Source: Frondihabitans sp. PAMC 28766 (lineage in GTDB: Bacteria; Actinomycetota; Actinomycetes; Actinomycetales; Microbacteriaceae). From it: a DNA stretch of 64,000 bases. The position numbers were made by a program, and so were the translations under genes. Below, piece by piece: positions 25,698 through 34,912 of this stretch. Numbering within the stretch: the first letter of the stretch is position 1; each line of letters opens with the position of its first letter. The stretch covers positions 3,968,001-4,032,000 of the forward strand of contig NZ_CP014513.1 of NCBI RefSeq assembly GCF_001577365.1. Reading direction: 5' to 3'. The notes under the pieces were generated by a model that was not told where the DNA came from, did not search any database, and saw only the letters and a program-made list of their open reading frames with translations.

Positions 25698-26585
25698 TCA
25701 GTCGGCGAGCTCGTCGATCGCCGACCAGCGGTCGGCGACCTCCTCGGCCCAGCCTTCACGCAGGGACTGCAATCGATGCGACACCCGGCGCCCGATCCAG
25801 CCGGGCAGAAGGGCCTCGGGCAACTGAGGGTCGGAGAACGGGAAGCGCTGGATCTCGTCGAGCGCCCGGACATGGGCGAACAGGACGCCGTCGACCTCGC
25901 CGGATCGCGGCCGGGAAAAGTGCGACTCAACCTCGGCGTAGTCGTCCGCGAGAGTTTCGAGGTCCCAGCCCTTCGCTACCAGGTCGGCTTCGGAGAGTCC
26001 GAGCGGCTCGGTGGACCCGGTGAAGGCGAGGGTGGACTCCGCCAGCCCGAGCTTGTCGATCAGAGCGCTCGCCTGCGCGCGGCGTTCCCGGTGCGGGGTG
26101 ATCCAGACCGCAGCGGCGGGGTTGCCGAAGCCGGCCCACTCGAGGGCGCGATAGAGGCGCTTCCGGCTCGTTCGGAGGGCCTGCGGCACAGTCACGAACA
26201 GGATCAGCCAGCTGCCGTCCCAGTCGACGAACGGGTCGCTCAGCGAGAGGAGCCGCCGCGATCCCTCCTCGAAGATCGCGGAGAGATGAGGGGTCACCGA
26301 CCAGCTGACCTCGCGCCCGTGACGGTGCGCTTCGATCCAGCCGGAGTCGGCGGCTCGCACGATGGCCTGCCGAGCGGCGCTCTCCTCGATGCCGAGTCCG
26401 TTCATGACGTAGAGGAGCGACGACGTCTTCGCCGACCGACCCGTCGGCCACACCAGCTCGCCCAGGATCGTCAGCAGCACGGATCGCGCACTCCCCCGCG
26501 CCAGATCGGCGTGCCCCCCCTGTCGCTCGCGCCGAGGGGGCGACGCTGCCGGTGCGGGCGCGGTCACCCGTGCCGACGTCGTCAC
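25698..26585 (-). CDS. PaaX-family transcriptional regulator
   Basis: A 295-residue PaaX-like protein. It has an N-terminal winged helix (SVLLTILGELVWPTGRSAKTSSLLYVMNGLGI and the following SAARQAIVRAADSGW), the central SWLILFVTVPQALRTSRKRL segment, and the C-terminal PaaX domain with PEALLPGWIGRR. PaaX repressors respond to aryl-CoA esters such as phenylacetyl-CoA. Here it is the last gene of the reductase operon, and its ATG overlaps the activator stop (ATGA). This suggests that an aromatic or alicyclic CoA ester controls the operon. Confidence 0.85.
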   Translation of the reverse strand: MTTSARVTAPAPAASPPRRERQGGHADLARGSARSVLLTILGELVWPTGRSAKTSSLLYVMNGLGIEESAARQAIVRAADSGWIEAHRHGREVSWSVTPHLSAIFEEGSRRLLSLSDPFVDWDGSWLILFVTVPQALRTSRKRLYRALEWAGFGNPAAAVWITPHRERRAQASALIDKLGLAESTLAFTGSTEPLGLSEADLVAKGWDLETLADDYAEVESHFSRPRSGEVDGVLFAHVRALDEIQRFPFSDPQLPEALLPGWIGRRVSHRLQSLREGWAEEVADRWSAIDELAD

Positions 26586-27523
26586 CCGACGAGTCGCTTG
26601 GTCTGAAGCGTCAGCGAGACGGGTCCGTGCGAGTGACCGGCGAGGTTGCCGTCGCAGTCCTGGCAGTGCGGCGCGGCGACCGCGAGCCCCGCGACCAGGT
26701 CGCGCTCGGTAGCGACGTCGGACTCGGCCGCCTTGAGGTTGCCGAGGTGCTCCTCGCGGGCGATGATCGCGGCGCCATAAGCGCCGGCTATCTGCGGCTC
26801 GTCGAGCATCTCGATCGGCAGGCGCAGGGCGTCGGAGAGGAACGCGACGAGCGCCTCATTCTTGGCGACCCCGCCGGTCATCACCACCGGAGACGCCTTG
26901 CCGACCTGGGCCACGAGCCCCAGGGTCCGGGAGGCCACGGCCTTGTGCACCGAGGCGGCGATATCGGTCCTCTCGGCGCCCTGAGCCAGGAGCGAGATGA
27001 CCTCGGTCTCGGCGAAGGTCGCGCACATGCTGCTGACCTCCAAGTCGCTGTCGCCGGTCAGCGCGAGCGCGCCGACCTCGTTCACCGGCACCTCGAGGGC
27101 GCGGGCGAGCACGTCGAAGAATCGACCGGTACCGCTGGCGCAGCGGTCGTTCATGGCGAACCGGTCGACCAGGCCGTCGTCGTCGACGGCGATCGCCTTG
27201 CTGTCCTGCCCGCCGATGTCGATGACTAGCCGGACGCCGGGGAACAGAGCCGCGGCGCCGCGTGCATGGCAGGTGATCTCGGTGAATGTCTTGTCGGAGG
27301 TCGGAACGAGCTTGCGCCCGTAGCCCGTGCTGATGGTCCGGACGATGTCGTCCTGCGTGATTCCGGCTTCGTCGAGCGCGGCGGCCATCGCGACGGTGAC
27401 CGCCTCCTTGCTGACGGCACCCATCTGGACGATCTTGGATCCGACCATCGTGCCCGAGGCGTCGACAATCGAGACCTTCGCCGTCGTCGATCCGAGGTCG
27501 ACGCCCATCACGTACCAGTTCAT
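26582..27523 (-). CDS. 2-hydroxyacyl-CoA dehydratase / benzoyl-CoA reductase ATPase activator (ASKHA, [4Fe-4S])
   Basis: This 313-residue ATPase drives one electron at very low potential into its partner enzyme in HgdC, BcrA and BcrD systems. It shows the actin-fold phosphate loop DLGSTTAK (9-16), IDIGGQDSKAI (101-111) and VMTGGVAKN. Cysteines 128 (CASGTGRF) and 167 (CATFAETEV) sit almost exactly at the cluster ligand positions of HgdC. Unlike HgdC it has about 45 extra C-terminal residues containing C287-x2-C290 and HSH. Only one ATPase is encoded, so it probably works as a homodimer. It lies in one operon with the BcrB- and BcrC-like genes. Confidence 0.88.
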   Translation of the reverse strand: MNWYVMGVDLGSTTAKVSIVDASGTMVGSKIVQMGAVSKEAVTVAMAAALDEAGITQDDIVRTISTGYGRKLVPTSDKTFTEITCHARGAAALFPGVRLVIDIGGQDSKAIAVDDDGLVDRFAMNDRCASGTGRFFDVLARALEVPVNEVGALALTGDSDLEVSSMCATFAETEVISLLAQGAERTDIAASVHKAVASRTLGLVAQVGKASPVVMTGGVAKNEALVAFLSDALRLPIEMLDEPQIAGAYGAAIIAREEHLGNLKAAESDVATERDLVAGLAVAAPHCQDCDGNLAGHSHGPVSLTLQTKRLVG

Positions 27524-27568
27524 CGCGGTTCCCTTCGTCTGCTCACCCTACGACCCGAGCGCCTGCCG

Positions 27569-28963
27569 TCAGACGAGCGCCCGGGCGCGCTGCATGTCGA
27601 TCGTCTCGAGCATGGCGACGAGGCCGCTCTCGAGCTGGTCGTCCTTATAGAAGGAGGCGTCGGCGACGTCGCCCTCGAAGAAGAACGACTTGATGCCGCG
27701 GTCGCGCTCGGCCGTCTTGGCCAGGATGTGCTGCGGGTTGGTCATGGCGCGGCAGGTGCGGGTCGAGTGGAACGCGATCCCGTCGATGCCGTATTCGTCG
27801 CAGCGCTTGATCAGCAGCTCTTCCATGATCTTCAGGCCGTGGTTGATCGGGCAGATCAGGTAGTGCTGCGCCATGCCGAGCAGCGGGTTGTCGACGTCGA
27901 TGAGGTCGGGTTCCTGCCAGAACGAGTCGTGCGTGTAGCGGCCCGCGACGACGGCGACGTCGAACTCGGCGAACTTGCGGGTGAGCCAGCCCAGCTTGTT
28001 CCAGTTCATGATCCCGTCGAAGTAGACCCGGTAGCGCTCGTTCGCAACGGCCGAGACGTTGTCGATGATCCGCTGCTGGATCTCGTCTTTCACGGCCTGG
28101 AAGTAGTCGACCAGCATCTGGTTGGCCGGCAGGAAGTTGATCGGCGCGATGCTCGCCACCCAGTCCCAGTAGGTCGCCGGCGTCGGTGCCGCGGCGCACA
28201 GGGCCATCGCCTCGAGACGCAGCTCGGAGGCGCGCTTGATGTAGTACATGTTCTCGCTCAGGGCGTCCCAGTCGAACGGCTTCTTCGTCTGGTACTCGAT
28301 GAACTCGATCAGCTTCTTCAGCTGCTCCTCGACGTATTTCGGGGTGGTCTCCCACTCCTTGCCGCGCAGGTAGCCCGCGTCGGGCTTGTTGCCCCAGATC
28401 ATCGGCAGCGACACGTTGAAAATCGGGAACTCCTTGCCGAAGACCCGATAGGTCATGGCATCCCACTGCTGGCCGGTGCTGCATCCGGCGTAGGCGTTGA
28501 CGAAGAAGTCCGGTGACGGGAGCTTGGCGGCAAGCTCGTCCTGATCGACCATGCCGACGATGCCGGACTGCTTCTCGGTGATGCCCTTCTGCGTCATGAC
28601 GGCGCAGCCGAGGTGGGTGCGCGCGTACGAGCAGAGCTCGCCGATGTAGCCGTACTCCTCACCTGCCGCCTGCGCCGGACCCTCGAGGTGCATCGCAGCG
28701 AGGCGGGCCGAAAACGCCTCACCGTGGCACCACTCGAGGCCGGCGGCCTGGAAGATCGGATTCAGCGCCGTGCCGTTGTACCAGACGACGTGCTTGCCGC
28801 GCTCCTTGGCAGTGAAGATGTTCTCCCAATACTGGGCGACCATCTTGCCGCCGGACTTCGTGGTTGCGAGTCGGTTCGACTTGTCGGGCACGGCGAGCGT
28901 ACGGTCGCGGGTCGAGAGCAGCTCGAGCGGCTGACGCGTGGGGGGTTCGAGGTCCAACGACAT
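27569..28963 (-). CDS. Benzoyl-CoA reductase BcrB-like / 2-hydroxyacyl-CoA dehydratase subunit
   Basis: A 464-residue protein of the HGD-D superfamily. Cysteines at 79 (GLEWCHGE), 111 and 120 (ELCSYARTHLGC) and 161 (AYAGCSTG) are candidate [4Fe-4S] ligands, and STRTCRAM near the C-terminus precedes FFFEGDVADASFY, the counterpart of the (D/E)GD.xD motif. This subunit with the BcrC-like one forms the heterodimer that reduces or dehydrates a CoA ester. The ATG at 28961-28963 lies 11 bases downstream of the preceding gene. Whether it is a ring reductase or a dehydratase cannot be decided from sequence alone. Confidence 0.82.
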   Translation of the reverse strand: MSLDLEPPTRQPLELLSTRDRTLAVPDKSNRLATTKSGGKMVAQYWENIFTAKERGKHVVWYNGTALNPIFQAAGLEWCHGEAFSARLAAMHLEGPAQAAGEEYGYIGELCSYARTHLGCAVMTQKGITEKQSGIVGMVDQDELAAKLPSPDFFVNAYAGCSTGQQWDAMTYRVFGKEFPIFNVSLPMIWGNKPDAGYLRGKEWETTPKYVEEQLKKLIEFIEYQTKKPFDWDALSENMYYIKRASELRLEAMALCAAAPTPATYWDWVASIAPINFLPANQMLVDYFQAVKDEIQQRIIDNVSAVANERYRVYFDGIMNWNKLGWLTRKFAEFDVAVVAGRYTHDSFWQEPDLIDVDNPLLGMAQHYLICPINHGLKIMEELLIKRCDEYGIDGIAFHSTRTCRAMTNPQHILAKTAERDRGIKSFFFEGDVADASFYKDDQLESGLVAMLETIDMQRARALV

Positions 28964-28974
28964 GGTGTGCCTTC

Positions 28975-30153
28975 CTAGGCCAGGCTCGGGACAGTGGATT
29001 TGCTGCGGCGGATGCGTTCGACGAAGGTCTCGACGCGGGTCCGGACGGACTCTTCGGCGAGCCCCTCGTGTTCGGTCTCGATCAGCAGCACGGGGATGTC
29101 GTGGCCGTCGAGAGCCTTCTTCAGTTCGGGGTAGTAGAGCATCAGCGGTTCGCAGAACTTCGACATCAGCGTGATGACGCCGTCGGCGGCGCTGTCGTCG
29201 AGGCTCGACACCAGGTAGCTGTCCCAGTCGACGTTCCGCTGCACCCGCGTGCCGCAGGGAGCGTTGACGTTGCGATCGAGGTACCAGAGGGCCAGCGCGT
29301 CGAAGGGGTCGACGTCTTCGGGCACATCCGTCGAGATGTAGCGGAACCCGTGGTACAGGTCGTCGTTCACGACGAGCACGCCGCACTCCTCGATGACGTC
29401 GAGCAGCTCGGGCCGGGGAGGAGCGCAGAAGTGGCCCGAAAGATGGATCCGGACGAGCGAGTCGGGTGCAGCAGCGTCGGGCGTGAGACCGTCTCGAAGC
29501 CGGAGCAGGATCGCGGTGTGCTCCTCGATGTCCATGACCATGCTCGACTTGACGAGGGTCTGCATCTCGGAGGCGGTGATCCGGAGGACGCCCTGGCGGC
29601 GGAGGTCGTAGAACTCGCGCAGGATCCTGCGGTTCTCGTTGAAGAGGCGGATGCTGTTCGCAAGACGCTCAGCCGTCACGACCGTGCCGACGATCTCTTC
29701 GACCTCGACCCGGAGCGAGCCGATCTTGTCGCGCACCTGGGCCCCGCTCCACGGGTCGTCCATCGAGCTGATGAACTGGGCGAAGTGCACGGGCTTCGAA
29801 GGGATCGACCAGCGGATCACGTCGACGGCACCGAGGAGCTGAACGCAATGATCGGCGAGGACGAACGCGTCGAACACGTCGAGTTCGCCGACTGCCGCCT
29901 GGTCGGCGAGGCTCCGCGTGTAGCCGCAATAGAACTCCGGAAGAAGGCTGCGGCCCTCAGTGATCGGAGTGCGGCTCTCCTGAATCACGACGGGCAGCGC
30001 CCCGGTCGCATGAGTGAGCTCGGAGGGGAAGTTCATCGGGAAGCTGCCCACGACCGGATGCCCCGTGCGCGCCTTCCAGCCCTGGGCGTAGGTCACCGGA
30101 TCGGCCGCAGCGGACGCCAGCAGGGCGTACGCCTCGGGGTTCAAATCGGACAT
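28975..30153 (-). CDS. Benzoyl-CoA reductase BcrC/BadD-like subunit
   Basis: A 392-residue partner of the same superfamily. Three conserved cysteines are visible: C76 in EFYCGYTRSLADQAA, C103 in LADHCVQLLGAVD and C334 in SKFCEPLMLYYPELKKA, the last followed by VLLIETEHEG. The order and surroundings match BcrC/BadD and HgdB-type subunits that hold a [4Fe-4S] cluster. It is the first gene of the operon, downstream of a sigma70-like promoter. Known family members are oxygen-sensitive, so its presence in a presumably aerobic actinobacterium is notable. Confidence 0.83.
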   Translation of the reverse strand: MSDLNPEAYALLASAAADPVTYAQGWKARTGHPVVGSFPMNFPSELTHATGALPVVIQESRTPITEGRSLLPEFYCGYTRSLADQAAVGELDVFDAFVLADHCVQLLGAVDVIRWSIPSKPVHFAQFISSMDDPWSGAQVRDKIGSLRVEVEEIVGTVVTAERLANSIRLFNENRRILREFYDLRRQGVLRITASEMQTLVKSSMVMDIEEHTAILLRLRDGLTPDAAAPDSLVRIHLSGHFCAPPRPELLDVIEECGVLVVNDDLYHGFRYISTDVPEDVDPFDALALWYLDRNVNAPCGTRVQRNVDWDSYLVSSLDDSAADGVITLMSKFCEPLMLYYPELKKALDGHDIPVLLIETEHEGLAEESVRTRVETFVERIRRSKSTVPSLA

Positions 30154-30213
30154 CGTGCCGTTCCCATCGTCGTCGCTGGGCGGGGTCTCTCGCCGGAGGA
30201 AGCCGGTGTCACT

Positions 30214-30241
30214 AGACTATGAAGCCACGAACAGTTGTCAA
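30214..30241 (-). promoter_or_regulatory. Sigma70-type promoter of the reductase operon
   Basis: On the minus strand, TTGACA (30241-30236) and TAGTCT (30219-30214) are separated by 16 bases, about 60 bases before the BcrC-like ATG. A second TTGACA lies exactly 30 bases further upstream (30271-30266), giving direct repeats that could be an activator or PaaX site. No copy of the island operator is seen here, which suggests separate control. Confidence 0.5.
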
Positions 30242-30311
30242 GAAGAGGAACATTGTTTCTCAGACTGTCAAAGGTCAGCGTTCATCAACACATCCGAGAG
30301 AAGGACCGCTC

Positions 30312-31232
30312 GTGACGACCCAGGAGTCCGACGTCGACACACCGGAGTGGTTCCGCGAGGCGCTCGCGCACGAGCCGCGCACCTTCGAGACACTGGTCGA
30401 CGGCATTCCGATCGCCTGCCGGTCGTGGGGCGAGGGCCCTGGCCGCACCATCGTCCTCGTCCACGGGGGCGGCGCCAACTCTCGATGGTGGGACCACGTC
30501 GCTCCCCTTCTCGCGCGCGGGCGCCGCGTCGTCGCCCTCGACCTCTCCGGGCACGGCGACAGCGGGCGTCGGGAGCAATACGGCGTCGAGTCGTGGGCCG
30601 ACGAGGTCCTCGCCGTCGCGGCCCTCGACGAGGTCGGCGCCGATCCGATCATCGCGGGCCACAGTCTCGGCGGGATCGTCACGCTGCGGGGTGCCGGTCG
30701 CAAGTCTGCTCCCCTCGGCGGGGTCATCATCGTCGACGCCTCGATCGTCGAGTTCGGAGACCAGGATCGCCATGTGGCCAGCCGCATGGGCAGCGCGGCG
30801 GTCCGCGCGTACCCGACTCGCGAGATCGCCGAGTCGCGGTTCCGTCCCGTGCCCGCGCAGCCGACCCTTCCGTACGTGATGGCCCACATCGCAGCTCACT
30901 CGATCCGCGAGCGACCCGACGGCTGGACCTGGAAGTTCGACCCCCATGTGTTCGACGGCTCGCTGACCGATTCGCCTCCGCTCGCTCCTCTCGTCTATCC
31001 CGCGGCCGTCCTCCGCGGCGAATTCGGGCTGATCGCCGGGCCGGCCGAGCGTCTCATCCGCGACGGTCTCGGCAGCGACGTCCCCGTCGTCGAGATCCCG
31101 GCCGCGGGTCATCACCTCATGCTCGATGAGCCCCTGGCGCTGGTGACCGCGATCCGCACGCTGGTCGCCGTGTGGGACCGGCCCGCCAGACTCCACTCCC
31201 AAAGGTCTCCTCGAAAGAGCAACCCGCAATGA
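30312..31232 (+). CDS. Alpha/beta-hydrolase
   Basis: A 306-residue alpha/beta hydrolase. HGGGANSRWWD forms the oxyanion hole, AGHSLGGIV is the nucleophile elbow with the serine, and GHHLMLDEP carries the catalytic histidine. It could hydrolyse an ester, a carbon-carbon bond or a CoA thioester. I use the GTG at 30312, which has AAGGA upstream; the frame is open further to 30219 without a good ribosome site. It is divergent from the reductase operon and overlaps the following SDR start (ATGA). Confidence 0.78.
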   Translation: MTTQESDVDTPEWFREALAHEPRTFETLVDGIPIACRSWGEGPGRTIVLVHGGGANSRWWDHVAPLLARGRRVVALDLSGHGDSGRREQYGVESWADEVLAVAALDEVGADPIIAGHSLGGIVTLRGAGRKSAPLGGVIIVDASIVEFGDQDRHVASRMGSAAVRAYPTREIAESRFRPVPAQPTLPYVMAHIAAHSIRERPDGWTWKFDPHVFDGSLTDSPPLAPLVYPAAVLRGEFGLIAGPAERLIRDGLGSDVPVVEIPAAGHHLMLDEPLALVTAIRTLVAVWDRPARLHSQRSPRKSNPQ

Positions 31233-32023
31233 CGCAGGCCACCTCTCTTCCCGAGCCCAAGACGCTGGCCGACAGCGGCGTCCTCGTCGTCGGCGGGTCG
31301 GCCGGTATCGGCTTCGCCTGCGCCCAGAAGCTCGCAGAGGCGGGTGTGCGCCGGCTCGTCATCAACGCCCGCGACCCCGAGCGCGGCGAAGCGGCGCGCA
31401 GTCGCCTGGAGCAGACGGGCGCGACCGTGCACTTCATCGCCGGCGACGCACGAGACCTCAATGACGTGGCACGTATCACCGCCGAGTCCGAGAGACTCCT
31501 CGGCGGGATCGACGTGCTCGTCGTCTCGACGGTCGCCGACAACCGGCCCGAGCTCTTCCACGACATTCCCGTCGCCGACATCGGCCCGATCCTGCACCAG
31601 ATGCTGCTGCCGACGATGCAGATGGTGAGCGAGGTCCTTCCGCACATGTCGAAGCGCCAGAACGGCGTCATCATCACAGTTGCCTCCGACGCGGGCAAGA
31701 CGGCGACGCCGGGCGAGACGATCATCGGCGCCTGCAAGGCCGCGATCATCATGTTCACGCGCACAGTCGCAGTCGAAGCGAAACGCGACGGGATCCGCGC
31801 GAACATCCTGACTCCCTCGCTCGTCCTTGGCACCGCATCGACGGAACGCATTACGAATGACGGCTTCAGCGCCAAGCTCTTCGCGAGCGCGGCCCAGCAG
31901 GCGAAGCTCGGCGTGCCGCACGCCTCCGAGCTCGGTGACCTCGCGGTATTCCTCGCGAGCCCGGCTGCTCGACGCCTCACGGGTCAGGCCATCAGCATCA
32001 ACGGCGGTATCAGCGCCGCATGA
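31229..32023 (+). CDS. Atypical SDR-fold protein lacking the usual active site (copy 2)
   Basis: A 264-residue relative of the proteins at 3785 and 32025. The nucleotide motif VGGSAGIGFACA is intact, but the NNAG position reads STVAD and the active-site segment reads ATPGETIIGACKAAI, so the tyrosine is lost while the lysine is kept. It ends GQAISINGGISAA. This copy looks closest to a conventional SDR and may show an intermediate state of the subfamily. It is co-transcribed with the hydrolase and converges with copy 3, the stops one base apart. Confidence 0.75.
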   Translation: MTQATSLPEPKTLADSGVLVVGGSAGIGFACAQKLAEAGVRRLVINARDPERGEAARSRLEQTGATVHFIAGDARDLNDVARITAESERLLGGIDVLVVSTVADNRPELFHDIPVADIGPILHQMLLPTMQMVSEVLPHMSKRQNGVIITVASDAGKTATPGETIIGACKAAIIMFTRTVAVEAKRDGIRANILTPSLVLGTASTERITNDGFSAKLFASAAQQAKLGVPHASELGDLAVFLASPAARRLTGQAISINGGISAA

Positions 32024-32024
32024 G

Positions 32025-32831
32025 TCAGGCGATCGATATGCCGCCGTTGACGCTGATGGTCTGCCCGGTCAGACGGGCCGCGGCAGGCCCCCCGAGATAG
32101 ACGACGAGTTCGGCGATGTCGATAGGTTCGGCGACTCCGAGGTGCGCCTGCCTCGCGGCCTTCTCGAACAGCGACCTGCTGAAGCCATCCGAGAGGACCC
32201 GCTCGGCCGTGGCCGTCCCGGCGATCAAGGAGGGCGTGAGCACGTTCACTCGGATTCCATCCCGCTTGCCCTCGATGGCCGCCGTTCGCGAGAACATCAC
32301 GATGGCCGACATCGCCGCGCCCAGCACGGATTCGCCCGGTGTGGGCACCTTGGCAGCATCGGAAGCGATGTTCACGATGCTGCCGCCACCCTGTTCACGC
32401 ATGATGGGCAGCACGGCTCGGGTGAAGTACATCGGAGGCAGCGCCTGAGCCGTGAGGATACGAGCCATGTCCTTCGGCGGGATCCTGTGCAGCAGATCGG
32501 GTGTGTAGGCCGCGGTCAACGAACTCACCAGAACATCGATGCTGCCGAGAATGTCACGAGCACTGTCGACCGCAGCGAACACCTCGTCGACGTCATCCGC
32601 TTCGACGGGGACGAACGTCGCCTCGACACGTTCGGCTCGCGCACCGACGAGGTCGCGTGCGGCGGTGCCGCGTTCGACGTTCCGCCCGAGCAGGACGATC
32701 TTGCGCACACCGGCATCGATGAATCCGAGGGCGGCCGCCAGCCCCACTCCTCCGCTGCCGCCGGCTATCACCACACCCGAGTCGTGATAGCTGCGCACAG
32801 TGGGCGCCCCGTCACCGGTTGGATCGAGCAT
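32025..32831 (-). CDS. Atypical SDR-fold protein lacking the usual active site (copy 3)
   Basis: A 268-residue protein very similar to copy 1 in its core: SDAAKVPTPGESVLGAAMSA, then KRDGIRVNVLTPSLIAGTA. The glycine motif AGGSGGVGLAA is intact, NNAG is replaced by SSLTA, and both the active-site Tyr and Lys are missing. It lies downstream of the frameshifted thiolase. Three such genes in one island suggest a dedicated function rather than random decay. Confidence 0.75.
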   Translation of the reverse strand: MLDPTGDGAPTVRSYHDSGVVIAGGSGGVGLAAALGFIDAGVRKIVLLGRNVERGTAARDLVGARAERVEATFVPVEADDVDEVFAAVDSARDILGSIDVLVSSLTAAYTPDLLHRIPPKDMARILTAQALPPMYFTRAVLPIMREQGGGSIVNIASDAAKVPTPGESVLGAAMSAIVMFSRTAAIEGKRDGIRVNVLTPSLIAGTATAERVLSDGFSRSLFEKAARQAHLGVAEPIDIAELVVYLGGPAAARLTGQTISVNGGISIA

Positions 32832-32901
32832 GTCGGCACTCCCTCGTGCAACTCGAACGGCAGGGGGCTCGACGAAGCGCGATATCGATGGAAGAAGGCA
32901 T

Positions 32902-34082
<1,181 letters not shown>

Positions 34083-34182
34083 GAAAGTTCCTCCGGGAAT
34101 TCACGCCGATTTCTCCACATGAATGGATAACGGCACAAAGACTGACATCGTAAAACGTGGCCACTTACGGTCTGCTGAATTA

Positions 34183-34195
34183 ATGATTGGACCAT
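34183..34195 (-). promoter_or_regulatory. Operator ATGGTCCAATCAT (minus strand)
   Basis: This copy lies about 100 bases upstream of the thiolase gene. It matches the consensus at all core positions and sits in an AT-rich stretch (GAATTAATGATTGG). It is the last copy before the tRNA genes that mark the end of the island. Confidence 0.6.
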
Positions 34196-34484
34196 AGCTC
34201 TCGATCACCCTATCGGGCCGAGGTGGAAAGCGCAGAAAGTTGTGGCACAACGGCGCGGAACACAGGAGTCGGTTCCCATGATGCTCGAGCAACGAGTGAT
34301 CAGACTGAAGAAGCCCGAAGCACACGGAGAATTTCCTCACTCGTAGACCCGGCACATGGTCGCCACCGTTCGAGTGATCGGAACGACCGACGACCTCAGC
34401 ACTCACCTTCGTGGCGGGAGACCTCAGCATCAAGCAGTTCGCCGAGACGCTCATCAGCGGCTTCCCGATCCGCCGGCACCACAA
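34196..34484. other. Non-coding stretch at the island boundary
   Basis: Apart from the operator just before it and the terminator just after it, I see no convincing gene here. Short open frames exist on both strands, but none has a ribosome site or recognisable motif. Base composition is less GC-rich than in the flanking genes. It may contain decayed sequence at the edge of the island. Confidence 0.4.
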
Positions 34485-34524
34485 ACGGCAAGAGGCTCCA
34501 CCCGGAGGTGGAGCCTCTTGCCGT
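34485..34524 (-). terminator. Terminator after tRNA-Met
   Basis: An 18-bp perfect stem (34485-34502 with 34507-34524) and a four-base loop, followed on the minus strand by TTTGTGG. It lies four bases beyond the 3' end of tRNA-Met. Confidence 0.8.
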
Positions 34525-34527
34525 CTG

Positions 34528-34601
34528 TAGCGAGGGCGGGACTCGAACCCGCGACACCACGATTATGAGCCGTGTGCTCTAACCAACTGAGCTACCCCGC
34601 C
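34528..34601 (-). tRNA. tRNA-Met (CAT)
   Basis: A 74-base cloverleaf on the minus strand starting GGCGGGGTAGCTCAG. The anticodon loop is CTCATAA, the T-loop TTCGAGT, and the discriminator is A at 34528. The acceptor stem pairs with two G-U pairs. CAT could also be an elongator or modified Ile2 tRNA, but the body resembles actinobacterial elongator tRNA-Met. The 3' end faces the catabolic island. Confidence 0.9.
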
Positions 34602-34664
34602 GCGCGTATCCGTTTCTACCACGACATCGAAGAGGGGCTCTCTTCAGTGACGTGACTGAATACG

Positions 34665-34736
<72 letters not shown>

Positions 34737-34849
34737 GTGACACCGAGAAGCCGGGCGAACTTTCCGCCCGGCGAATGGCACCAGACGAGAATAGCAGGAC
34801 TTCGGGGCCACCTCGGACACCTGTCGCCGCGCCGCCCGGCTCGGGGTTG

Positions 34850-34905
34850 CGAGATCGCGCTCGGGCCGCCCGGACCGCGCCGAAGGCGGCCCGAGTGCGA
34901 TCTCG
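34850..34905 (-). terminator. Large stem-loop after the aldo/keto reductase gene
   Basis: Two 21-base arms (34850-34870 and 34885-34905) pair at 20 positions, seven bases beyond the reductase stop. There is no U-run, which is common for actinobacterial terminators. A second, 8-bp hairpin at 34750-34772 lies between this and tRNA-Thr. Confidence 0.6.
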
Positions 34906-34912
34906 CGGCGTC

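Noticed and set aside
28975..30153. Firm call as a true benzoyl-CoA reductase
   Set aside because: BcrBC and 2-hydroxyacyl-CoA dehydratase subunits share these motifs, and only one ATPase is present; the call is kept at superfamily level with BcrC-like as best match.
34196..34484. Open frames between the operator and tRNA-Met as a small gene or gene remnant
   Set aside because: Neither strand gives a ribosome site, conserved motif or convincing codon pattern.
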